Shown: positions 1-5,774, counted from the stretch's first letter. The stretch: 7,602 nucleotides of DNA from Treponema sp. (GCA_031258265.1 JAIRNB010000125.1:1-7602), one strand, 5' to 3'. The notes: generated from the sequence alone by a model not told the origin. Numbers and translations: made by a program.

Positions 1-87
1 CAATGCGGCATAGCGCCGCCGTGTGCCCCAAGATGAACGATGCGGACAGGCGGGGGGCAAGTGTATGCCCCTGGGGACGGTCGTCCT

Positions 88-355
88 GTGCATACAGGGC
101 CCGGGGAAATGCTGTTTGATGCGGCGCGAGGGGGGTAGTGCAGGCCACCGGACCGGGCCAGGGCCCGGGAGGAGGCCGGAGCGGAGGGGGGGCGGACAGG
201 CCCGATGGAGCGAAAGCACAGGGGAAGATACCGCATGGCGCAGGCCCCAAAAATGCCGCCAATGTGGATGAAGCTGAAGGGCCGTGCCCCCGCTTAGACT
301 TATGTCCGGTAACAGCCCCCCCCTATAAAAAATATCTGTTCCCCCCTTTCTTGAC
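88..355 (+). repeat. Diverged intergenic repeat, copy A (upstream of nadE)
   Basis: Short identical words occur here in the same order as at 4962-5224 upstream of rplM. They are GTGCATACAGGG (88-99), GAGGGGGGTAG (128-138), GCAGGCCA (140-147), AAGGGCCGTGCCC (277-289), TCCGGT (305-310), a C8 run (316-323) and CTTGAC (350-355). Spacing between the words differs between copies, and this copy has about 100 extra bases between GCAGGCCA and AAGGGCCGTGCCC. Collinearity of the longer words (12 and 13 bases) is hard to explain by chance. The shorter words add little on their own. It could be a mobile or duplicated intergenic element, or a shared promoter-proximal element. Confidence 0.5.
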
Positions 356-393
356 CCTTGGTTACATTTCTTGAATGCTGTATACGAGATAAT
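351..393 (+). promoter_or_regulatory. Possible nadE promoter region
   Basis: A -35-like TTGACC lies at 351-356, and -10-like hexamers TATACG (381-386) and GATAAT (388-393) follow. None of the pairings gives the usual 16-18 bp spacing: TTGACC to TATACG is 24 bp, and TTACAT (362-367) to GATAAT is 20 bp. The base composition shift from GC-rich to AT-rich just before the gene supports a promoter somewhere here, but the exact boxes are uncertain. Confidence 0.25.
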
Positions 394-415
394 CCGAAGT
401 TCCTTTGGAGGGATC

Positions 416-2296
416 ATGCGTATATCCATCGCCCAGATCAATTCAACTATCGGGGATTTTTCGGGAAACAGGGAAAAAATATTGGCCTTTTGCCGGAGGG
501 CGGCGGACCGGGGGGCGGAGCTTGTTCTTTTTCCGGAGCTGGCGGTCTGTGGATACCCCCCCATGGACCTCCTGGATCAGGATCGTTTTGTGGAGCTTAA
601 CATCAGGACTGTCCATGTTCTGCAGCGGGATCTGCCGAGGGGTGTGGCGGTGGGTCTTGGTTTTGTGAATCGCAGTCCCTATTCCCGGGGGAAGTCCCTG
701 GTGAACGAATACGCGGTTCTGCTGGATGGGAAGATCGCTTTTGAGCAGATTAAGACGCTGCTTCCCACCTACGATGTCTTTGATGAGGCCCGGAATTTTG
801 AGCCTGGCCGGGAATGGTCCGCCTTTGAGTTTCAGGGGGAGCGGATAGGTTTTGCTGTTTGTGAGGATGTCTGGCGGGAAACCGATATTCCCGGTACCAG
901 TTACGAGCGGGACCCGGTGCGGGAACTGCTGAAAACAGGGATTTCCATGCTTTGTGTGCCTTCCGCTTCCCCTTATGTGGCGGGGAAGCTGAAGGTCCGG
1001 CGGGCATTGGCGGAACGGATTGCCGCGCGGGGGGAGATTCCCCTGGTTTATATTAACGCCGTGGGGGCTAACGATCAGATTCTTTTTGACGGCCGTTCTT
1101 TTGTAGCTCTTCCGGCGGGGCAAAATCTTGTCGTTTTAAATTCCGCCGCCCAGGATGCCGCGGTTCCAGACTCCGCTGCGTTGAACCCTGTTCCCGGCAT
1201 GGCCCGGGCCTTTGAGGAAGACCTGCTTGACTGGGACAGCGGGGGGGCCGCGGTTCCCGGCGCCCTTGCGGTTCCCGGCGCCCTTGCGGCTTCCGCTGTC
1301 CCGGTGGTTTCCGCCGGTCCCGGCGCCTTTACAGCTTCCGAACCTGGCGGGGCCGCCGGCGCTGTCAATGCCGTTTTTCCCGGCCGGTCCGGTGGCCGGG
1401 CAGAGGACCCTTTCAAGGTGGATCTGAGTTCTTACGAACTTGATGTCCTGGAAGACGGCCTAGTGATGGGGATTCGGGACTACATGAAAAAGTGCGGCTT
1501 TTCCAGGGCGCATCTGGGGCTTTCCGGGGGTATTGATTCCGCCCTGGTGGCCTGTTTGGGGGTTAGGGCTGTAGGGGCGGAAAACATCGTTTGTTTTAGT
1601 ATGCCTTCCCGCTTTTCCTCCCAGGGTTCCAAGGATGACGCGGCGGAACTGGCGGAGAATCTGGGCTGCCGTTACGAGACTCTTCCCATAGAGCCGGTGT
1701 TCCAGGCTTTCCTTGCCACCCTGGAGGGGGTTTTTGAAAACCGGCCCTTTGATATTGCCGAAGAGAACCTCCAGGCCCGGATCCGGGGCAGCCTGCTCAT
1801 GGGTTTTTCCAACAAGTTTAACTCCATGCTCCTTACTACCGGCAATAAAAGTGAGCTGGCTATGGGTTACTGTACCCTCTACGGAGACATGAACGGCGCC
1901 CTGGGGCCTATCGGCGATGTATTCAAAACGGAGGTCTTTGCCCTTTGCCGGCGGATCAATGAACGGGCCCTGGCGGCGGGGAATAAGGCCCCCATCCCCC
2001 AGGTTATCATCGACAAGCCCCCCTCCGCCGAACTGCGGCCCAACCAGAAGGACCAGGACAGCCTTCCTCCCTATGAGCTTCTGGATGAAATACTCAAATT
2101 TTACCTGTACCACAACCTTTCCGCCGGTGAAATTGCGGAAAAAGGCTGGGATAGGGAACTGGCGGCCCGGATTGTTACGACCGTTGCCAGGGCGGAGTTC
2201 AAACGCCGTCAGGCCCCCCCGGTTCTAAAGGTAAGCCCCCGGGCCTTCGGCATGGGCCGCCGCATGCCCATTGCCCGAACGGTGTATGAGATTTGA
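416..2296 (+). CDS. nadE: Glutamine-dependent NAD+ synthetase
   Basis: The enzyme makes NAD+ from deamido-NAD+ (nicotinic acid adenine dinucleotide), ATP and ammonia drawn from glutamine, in the cytoplasm. The protein has 626 residues. Residues 1-~240 form the nitrilase-like amidase domain with the expected Glu-Lys-Cys triad: E41 (FPELAVCGYPP), K113 (QIKTLLPTYDVF) and C149 (FAVCEDVW). Residues ~334-626 form the ATP-pyrophosphatase synthetase domain with SGGIDS at 370-375 and TTGNKSE at 474-480. The start is the ATG at 416, preceded by GGAGG at 407-411. The reading frame is open further up to a TTG at 371, but the nitrilase domain begins normally with MRISIAQINST. The segment ~245-333 is an unusual Ala/Pro/Gly/Val-rich linker that makes the protein longer than common 540-580 residue members. 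The family is clear; the linker is the only oddity. Confidence 0.96.
   Translation: MRISIAQINSTIGDFSGNREKILAFCRRAADRGAELVLFPELAVCGYPPMDLLDQDRFVELNIRTVHVLQRDLPRGVAVGLGFVNRSPYSRGKSLVNEYAVLLDGKIAFEQIKTLLPTYDVFDEARNFEPGREWSAFEFQGERIGFAVCEDVWRETDIPGTSYERDPVRELLKTGISMLCVPSASPYVAGKLKVRRALAERIAARGEIPLVYINAVGANDQILFDGRSFVALPAGQNLVVLNSAAQDAAVPDSAALNPVPGMARAFEEDLLDWDSGGAAVPGALAVPGALAASAVPVVSAGPGAFTASEPGGAAGAVNAVFPGRSGGRAEDPFKVDLSSYELDVLEDGLVMGIRDYMKKCGFSRAHLGLSGGIDSALVACLGVRAVGAENIVCFSMPSRFSSQGSKDDAAELAENLGCRYETLPIEPVFQAFLATLEGVFENRPFDIAEENLQARIRGSLLMGFSNKFNSMLLTTGNKSELAMGYCTLYGDMNGALGPIGDVFKTEVFALCRRINERALAAGNKAPIPQVIIDKPPSAELRPNQKDQDSLPPYELLDEILKFYLYHNLSAGEIAEKGWDRELAARIVTTVARAEFKRRQAPPVLKVSPRAFGMGRRMPIARTVYEI
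1250..1285 (+). repeat. 18-bp perfect tandem repeat inside the nadE linker
   Basis: Two exact head-to-tail copies of an 18-base unit (GCGGTTCCCGGCGCCCTT, 1250-1267 and 1268-1285) encode AVPGAL twice at residues 279-290. A fifth partial start (GCGG) follows, and a degenerate relative (GGTCCCGGCGCCTTTACA) begins near 1315. The unit is a multiple of three, so gain or loss of copies keeps the frame and only changes linker length. A G7 run sits just upstream at 1241-1247. Confidence 0.9.
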
Positions 2297-2351
2297 ATTA
2301 GCATCCCAGCACGATTGAACTTGCGGATTTGGGCGCATCCCCGGCTCATGG

Positions 2352-2369
2352 TTGTCGCTTGCGCGACAA
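2352..2369. repeat. Hairpin downstream of nadE
   Basis: TTGTCGC (2352-2358) and GCGACAA (2363-2369) form a perfect 7-bp stem around a TTGC loop. It lies 55 bases after the nadE stop and is followed by TTTC, too weak a U tract for a confident terminator call. It may instead be part of the repeat array that follows. Confidence 0.6.
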
Positions 2370-2384
2370 TTTCAAAAGGGGACC

Positions 2385-2446
2385 GGGCTATCGCTGCAAT
2401 TCCTCAGCCCGCCTCCGGCGGGCTTCCGGTATTTCCGCTCTATCCC
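2385..2446. repeat. REP-like palindromic unit
   Basis: An 8-bp perfect GC stem AGCCCGCC (2406-2413) with GGCGGGCT (2417-2424) around a TCC loop is flanked by two similar 19-base arms, GGGCTATCGCTGCAATTCC (2385-2403) and GGTATTTCCGCTCTATCCC (2428-2446). The layout of a short GC hairpin between related flanks is that of bacterial interspersed palindromic (REP-type) elements. No second copy is visible in this window, so dispersal in the genome is inferred from form only. Confidence 0.45.
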
Positions 2447-2464
2447 TTGCGCAGGCCAAGAACA

Positions 2465-2669
2465 AACAACCGCAGGTTGTTTATTAGTCTATTGTGGCAT
2501 GGCCTAGCGCCAGTAATGCCCCATAGTTAAACCATGCGGTGCGGCTTTAGCCGCAGCAGTGCGCGGAGCAACCGCAGGTTGTTAATTAAACCCCTGTGGA
2601 ACCGCATAGCGCCGGTAAATTTCCCAGTGTTGGACTAATGCGCCCCGGTTTTAACCGGGGCAGTGCGCG
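2465..2669 (+). repeat. Two tandem copies of a ~103-bp structured element
   Basis: Copy 1 spans about 2465-2566 and copy 2 about 2567-2669. Anchors recur at offsets of 102-104: CAACCGCAGGTTGTT (2467 and 2569), GTGG (2494 and 2596), TAGCGCC (2505 and 2607), ATGCG (2534 and 2638) and GCAGTGCGCG (2556 and 2660). Each copy can form the CAACC-GCA-GGTTG hairpin and a GC hairpin between ATGCG and GCAGTGCGCG. That GC hairpin is GCGGC/GCCGC (2541-2554) in copy 1 and GCCCCGGTT/AACCGGGGC (2642-2661) in copy 2. The arms differ between copies yet remain self-complementary. Function is unknown; a structured RNA or a palindromic DNA repeat are both possible. Confidence 0.7.
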
Positions 2670-2771
2670 CGCCTCGCGGGATTTGGAATTTTGTTTTGTG
2701 TGTTTTGGCCGCCGGACAGCCTGGTAACAAAACTTGAAGTTCGGCCTACTGTTTAGCTGTGGCGGGATACT

Positions 2772-2800
2772 AGGTGAAGGAACGCGGTTCCACCTATAAT
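2772..2800 (+). promoter_or_regulatory. ABC-F gene promoter with overlapping hairpin
   Basis: A perfect -10 hexamer TATAAT lies at 2795-2800, 11 bases before the ATG. No good -35 hexamer is seen 16-18 bp upstream (the sequence there is AGGTGA-like). Overlapping its upstream side is an imperfect hairpin: AGGT (2772-2775), bulge GAA, GGAAC (2779-2783), loop GCG, then GTTCC and ACCT (2787-2795). The DNA inverted repeat could be an operator. If transcription starts the usual ~7 bases after the -10, the leader is only a few bases long. Confidence 0.5.
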
Positions 2801-2811
2801 GGCCCTTCATC

Positions 2812-4908
2812 ATGGCCTTTGTGCAGTTTTCCCGGGTTTCCCTGGCTTTTGGGGACCGGGACATCCTAAAAGAAGTAAGCCTCCACCTGGCCTCCGGTTC
2901 ACGGGCAGCCCTGGCGGGGGCCAATGGTTCCGGCAAAACCACGTTGATGAAGGTAATCTCCGCCATCATTCCCCCGGATTCGGGGGACCGGGCCATTCAG
3001 AAGGGGAGCCGTATCTCCTATCTGCCCCAATCGGGGATTGTCCACTTTGGGAAGACCCTGCGGGAGGAAGCGGAAACCGCCTATGGGGCCATCCACGATC
3101 TGCTTCTCCGGGCGGATGAGATAGGCCGGGCCCTGCAGGGGGCCCGGAGCGACGACGGCAGAACCGCCCTTCTCCTGGAAGAACACCACCGGCTTCAGGA
3201 GGCGGTGGAAGCCTCCGGCTATTACCGCCGGGAAGCGGAAATTTCGATGGTCCTTGGGGGGCTGGGCTTTTCCAGGGATGACCAGGACCGGGATACGGGA
3301 GAATTTTCCGGGGGCTGGCAGATGCGGATTGCCCTGGCGAAGGTCCTGCTGGAAAGACCGGGCATCCTGCTCCTGGATGAGCCTACCAATTATCTGGATA
3401 TAGAAGCCCGGTCCTGGCTGGAGTCCTGGCTCCGGTCCTTTGAGGGGGGCTACCTCCTAGTGTCCCATGACCGTTATTTCCTTGATGTGACGGTAAACGA
3501 GGTCTACGAATTATTCCAGGGAAACCTGAAGCGTTACGCGGGGAACTATTCGGCCTATGAAAGGGTCCGGCGGCAGGAGCTGGAAAGCCTGGTGAAGCGT
3601 TATGAAGCCCAGCAGGAAGAAATAGCCAAAACCGAAGCTCTGATCCGCCGTTTCCGCTACAAGGCCAGCAAGGCGGCCTTTGCCCAGGAGCTTATCAAGC
3701 GGCTGGAAAAGATGGAACGGATCGAAATCCCTGAAAACCTCAAGCGGATCAGCATCAGTTTTCCCCCGCCCCCCCATGCGGGCCGAATTGCCCTGAGCCT
3801 GGAGGGGCTGGGGAAGGGCTACGGCGAGCGGCATATCTTTTCCGGCCTGGACCTAACGGTGGAGTCCGGGGAACGGCTGGTGGTGGTGGGCCGTAACGGG
3901 GCGGGAAAGAGTACGCTGCTTCGGATTATCGCCGGGGTGGACGGCAGTTTCGAGGGAAACTGCCGCCATGGGACGGGTGTAATCGCGGGCTATTTCTCCC
4001 AGGACGCGGCGGAAACCATGAGCGGCAGCCGGCAGGTCATAGAATTCCTGGAGGCGGAAGCCCCTACCGCCCTTATCCCCCGGCTTCGGGACATGCTGGG
4101 GGCCTTTCTGTTCCGGGGGGACGATGTGTATAAACCCCTCTCCGTCCTTTCCGGGGGGGAAAAGAGCCGTCTTGCCCTGCTGCGAATCCTCCTGAAGCCG
4201 GTAAACCTTCTGATCCTGGATGAGCCCACCAACCACCTAGACCTGCAATCCAAGGATATTCTCCTGGATACCCTGCGGGCCTTTAAGGGGACCATCATCT
4301 TTGTGTCCCATGACCGGGGCTTTATGGAAGCCCTGTCCACCAAAACCCTGGAATTTGCCATCCTGCCGGCGGATGCCGCCGGAATCTCCGGCCCGGCAAA
4401 GGGGGATCAAAGCCGGGCCCGGCTTTTCTACGGGAACTACGCTTACTACCTGGACCGGGTGGAGCGGGAAGGGGCCGTTTCCGCCGGGCCGGGGGGGAAC
4501 GGGGCTTTTTCTCAAAGGCCGGACGGTCCGGCGGCCGAAACCCCCGGAGGGCCGCCGGAATCCCCCGCCGCCCCCGGTCCGCTGCAAGACCTGCCGCAAA
4601 GTTCACAAGCCGGTTTGCAGCCGGTGATCCTTATCAAGGCTTCACAGCGGCGGGAAGCGGAAAAGCAGCGGCAGGCTATCATCCGGCGGCTGGAACGGCA
4701 GGAGGCGGAGATCCTCGCGGCCCTGGAAGGGCTGGAAGCGGAAAAAGCCCGGCGGGAAGCGGAATTGGGCCGCCCGGAGGTCTATTCCTCCGGGGAAAAG
4801 GCCAGGGCGGTACAAGCGCAGCTCAAGACCGCCGAGGAGGCGATCCGCGAAAAAACCAGGGAATGGGAATCAAAAGCCCGGGAACTGGAAATAGAACGGA
4901 ACCGTTAG
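2812..4908 (+). CDS. ABC-F family ATPase, duplicated ABC domains with C-terminal coiled coil
   Basis: This 698-residue soluble protein has two ABC ATPase domains and no membrane segment, the ABC-F layout. Domain 1 has Walker A GANGSGKTT (36-44), signature FSGGWQMR (165-172), Walker B ILLLDEPTN (185-193) and switch histidine H219. Domain 2 has GRNGAGKST (360-368), LSGGEKSRL (446-454), LLILDEPTNHLD (466-477) and H500. The inter-domain linker (~242-315), charged and helical, is the part ABC-F proteins insert toward the ribosomal peptidyl transferase centre. Residues ~553-603 are a Gly/Pro/Ala-rich spacer, and ~608-698 form an Arg/Glu-rich coiled coil like those of Uup/YdiF/YheS types. ABC-F proteins act in translation or antibiotic resistance; nothing here points to resistance. 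The ATG at 2812 fits the family N-terminus, but no Shine-Dalgarno precedes it. Exact subfamily is not resolved. Confidence 0.93.
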   Translation: MAFVQFSRVSLAFGDRDILKEVSLHLASGSRAALAGANGSGKTTLMKVISAIIPPDSGDRAIQKGSRISYLPQSGIVHFGKTLREEAETAYGAIHDLLLRADEIGRALQGARSDDGRTALLLEEHHRLQEAVEASGYYRREAEISMVLGGLGFSRDDQDRDTGEFSGGWQMRIALAKVLLERPGILLLDEPTNYLDIEARSWLESWLRSFEGGYLLVSHDRYFLDVTVNEVYELFQGNLKRYAGNYSAYERVRRQELESLVKRYEAQQEEIAKTEALIRRFRYKASKAAFAQELIKRLEKMERIEIPENLKRISISFPPPPHAGRIALSLEGLGKGYGERHIFSGLDLTVESGERLVVVGRNGAGKSTLLRIIAGVDGSFEGNCRHGTGVIAGYFSQDAAETMSGSRQVIEFLEAEAPTALIPRLRDMLGAFLFRGDDVYKPLSVLSGGEKSRLALLRILLKPVNLLILDEPTNHLDLQSKDILLDTLRAFKGTIIFVSHDRGFMEALSTKTLEFAILPADAAGISGPAKGDQSRARLFYGNYAYYLDRVEREGAVSAGPGGNGAFSQRPDGPAAETPGGPPESPAAPGPLQDLPQSSQAGLQPVILIKASQRREAEKQRQAIIRRLERQEAEILAALEGLEAEKARREAELGRPEVYSSGEKARAVQAQLKTAEEAIREKTREWESKARELEIERNR

Positions 4909-4961
4909 CAGTCCGACAGTAATGAAAATGCGGCTTTGCATCCATAATTTAGCGGACAGCC

Positions 4962-5224
4962 GTGCATACAGGGAGCCGGCGCCGCGGTCTAAAAAGAGGG
5001 GGTAGCGGAGAAGACCGCAGGGTCAAACCCTGCGGGTTTGACACGAGGACTTCGCAGCGAGGGGGGGCCGGGATGAACGGCTGCAGGCCATGACGGGCTA
5101 ATGCGGCCGCCGTATCGAAAAGGGCCGTGCCCGGGGTACTATAGCTCCGGTTTTTGAATCTCCTGTGCCCCCCCTTTAAGCAATGACTCCCATCCGCGCC
5201 CCGCTGCCCGCGGCGGCGCTTGAC
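4962..5224 (+). repeat. Diverged intergenic repeat, copy B (upstream of rplM)
   Basis: This copy matches 88-355 through collinear words: GTGCATACAGGG (4962-4973), GAGGGGGTAG (4996-5005), GCAGGCCA (5083-5090), AAGGGCCGTGCCC (5120-5132), TCCGGT (5146-5151), C7 (5168-5174) and CTTGAC (5219-5224). The last word overlaps the -35 box of rplM. Compared with copy A it has about 75 additional bases between GAGGGGGTAG and GCAGGCCA, and that extra segment holds most of the overlapping hairpins. Confidence 0.5.
4984..5042 (+). repeat. Three overlapping, partly mutually exclusive hairpins
   Basis: Stem P1 pairs GCGGTCT (4984-4990) with AGACCGC (5012-5018). Stem P2 pairs CCGCAGGGT (5015-5023) with ACCCTGCGG (5027-5035) around CAA. 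Stem P3 pairs GTCAAACCC (5022-5030) with GGGTTTGAC (5034-5042) around TGC. All pairs are perfect. P2 shares bases with both P1 and P3, while P1 and P3 can coexist, so the segment has two alternative folds. No U tract follows P3. It may be an RNA switch or simply a compound palindromic DNA repeat. Confidence 0.6.
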
Positions 5225-5249
5225 ACGGTTTTTCCCTTTATGGCATCAT
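5220..5249 (+). promoter_or_regulatory. rplM-rpsI-recX promoter
   Basis: A consensus -35 TTGACA (5220-5225) is followed after 18 bp by CATCAT (5244-5249), preceded by TGG, which makes an extended -10. CATAAT (5247-5252) overlaps it but would need a 21-bp spacer. The start would fall near 5256, giving a leader of about 33 bases with GAGAAGG (5273-5279) nine bases before the rplM ATG. So short a leader leaves little room for an L13-binding leader structure. Confidence 0.55.
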
Positions 5250-5288
5250 AATTTTTCACTGGTATTCAAATAGAGAAGGTTATAGGGA

Positions 5289-5717
5289 ATGAAAACGGAA
5301 TTTATAAAGCCCGCCCTGGTGGAGCGGAAATGGTTTCTTATTGATGCCCAGGATAAGGTGTTAGGCAGGGTCGCGGCCAGGGTCGCTTCGATTCTCCGGG
5401 GCAAGGAAAAGGCGGTTTATGCCCCTCACCAGGAAGTGGGGGATTTTGTGGTGATTGTCAACGCGGAGAAGATCACCGTTACCGGACGGAAGACCCAACA
5501 GAAGGAATACCACCGGCATTCCGGCTATGTGGGGGGGCTAAAGACAGACTCCTATGAAAAGCTTATCAGCCGGCATCCCACCGCCCCCCTGGAACTGGCT
5601 ATTAAAGGGATGCTTCCCAAGGGCCCCCTGGGCCGGAAGCTTTTTAAGAATGTTAAAGTATATGCCGGGGCGGGACATCCCCACGGGGCCCAGAATCCCC
5701 AGGCGCTTGAACTTTAG
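5289..5717 (+). CDS. rplM: 50S ribosomal protein L13
   Basis: L13 is an early-assembly protein of the large ribosomal subunit that binds 23S rRNA. The 142-residue length is normal for the family. Diagnostic segments are visible: WFLIDAQDKVLGRVAARVA (15-33), the conserved start of the fold; GDFVVIVNAEKITVTG (51-66); YHRHSGYVGGLK (74-85); IKGMLPKGPLGR (105-116), the family signature; and KVYAGAGHPHGAQNP (123-137). The start at 5289 has GAGAAGG upstream with a 9-base spacer. rpsI follows 57 bases downstream, the pairing usual in bacteria. A G7 run at 5531-5537 encodes part of VGGL within conserved sequence, so any slippage there would inactivate the protein. Confidence 0.98.
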   Translation: MKTEFIKPALVERKWFLIDAQDKVLGRVAARVASILRGKEKAVYAPHQEVGDFVVIVNAEKITVTGRKTQQKEYHRHSGYVGGLKTDSYEKLISRHPTAPLELAIKGMLPKGPLGRKLFKNVKVYAGAGHPHGAQNPQALEL

Positions 5718-5746
5718 AACACCCCGGATTTTCCGTTCCGGGGGTT
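5718..5746 (+). other. Intercistronic hairpin between rplM and rpsI
   Basis: Directly after the rplM stop, CCCCGGA (5722-5728) pairs with TCCGGGG (5737-5743) around an 8-base loop. The stem continues with AAC (5718-5720) and GTT (5744-5746) across a bulged A. There is no T tract, so it is unlikely to be a full terminator. It may protect the mRNA end, mark a processing site or tune the L13:S9 ratio. Confidence 0.55.
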
Positions 5747-5774
5747 CCGGAATTATAAGGCAGGGATAGGATAA

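Larger units (their letters stand above)
1..415. other. GC-rich non-coding region upstream of nadE
   Basis: I see no credible gene here. The open frames are short, Gly/Arg/Pro-rich and match no family I recognise. The stretch holds several inverted repeats. GCGGC at 5-9 pairs with GCCGC at 15-19 around an ATAGC loop. TGTATGC at 62-68 pairs with GCATACA at 90-96, enclosing a smaller GGAC/GTCC hairpin at 75-86. It also holds a G7 run (186-192) and a C8 run (316-323). Much of it resembles 4962-5224 upstream of rplM, described as a separate repeat. The last ~65 bases are more AT-rich and probably contain the nadE promoter and ribosome binding site. I looked for tRNA, RNase P, tmRNA and SRP RNA hallmarks and recognised none. 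Confidence 0.6.
2297..2811. other. Non-coding hairpin-rich region between nadE and the ABC-F gene
   Basis: About 515 bases separate the two genes and I see no convincing protein gene: the open frames are short or run antisense across the ABC-F start. The region is instead a series of inverted repeats: a 7-bp hairpin at 2352-2369, an 8-bp GC hairpin at 2406-2424 inside a REP-like unit, and two tandem ~103-bp structured elements at 2465-2669. The rest (2670-2811) is more AT-rich and leads to the ABC-F promoter. None of the hairpins is followed by a strong T tract, so a classic terminator for nadE is not evident. Confidence 0.7.
4909..5288. other. Non-coding region between the ABC-F gene and rplM
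   Basis: The 380 bases contain no open frame worth calling on either strand. They hold a diverged copy of the repeat seen upstream of nadE (4962-5224), an overlapping set of hairpins (4984-5042), G7 (5061-5067) and C7 (5168-5174) runs, and the rplM promoter near the 3' end. No hairpin followed by a T run marks the end of the ABC-F transcript. Confidence 0.65.

Noticed and set aside
1..340. Known structural RNA (RNase P, tmRNA, SRP, 6S)
   Set aside because: Hairpins are present, but none of the conserved core sequences of these RNAs was found.
23..374. Short overlapping open frames upstream of nadE
   Set aside because: They are Gly/Arg/Pro-rich, overlap one another in different frames and match no family; the region reads as non-coding repeat.
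371..415. Extended nadE start at TTG 371
   Set aside because: The extra 15 residues do not resemble the family N-terminus, and a GGAGG precedes the ATG at 416.
443..1123. 226-codon open frame antisense to nadE
   Set aside because: It lies opposite the conserved amidase domain, shows no recognisable domain, and is an effect of GC-rich codon use.
1460..2113. 217-codon open frame antisense to nadE
   Set aside because: It is a shadow of the synthetase domain on the other strand, with no motif or ribosome binding site of its own.
2315..2530. 71-codon frame after nadE
   Set aside because: It crosses several hairpins and the tandem element, and has no ribosome binding site or recognisable protein.
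2465..2669. CRISPR array
   Set aside because: There are only two units of ~103 bp with internal hairpins; no short repeats with unique spacers and no cas genes.
2586..2996. 136-codon minus-strand frame over the ABC-F start
   Set aside because: It overlaps the Walker A region of a clear ABC-F gene, and its other half is the structured repeat.
2812..4908. Antibiotic-resistance ABC-F determinant
   Set aside because: The C-terminal coiled coil and general layout fit housekeeping Uup/YdiF/YheS-like proteins, and no resistance gene or mobile context is nearby.
5256..5288. L13 autoregulatory leader
   Set aside because: The predicted leader is about 33 bases with no strong stem, too short for the known leader type.
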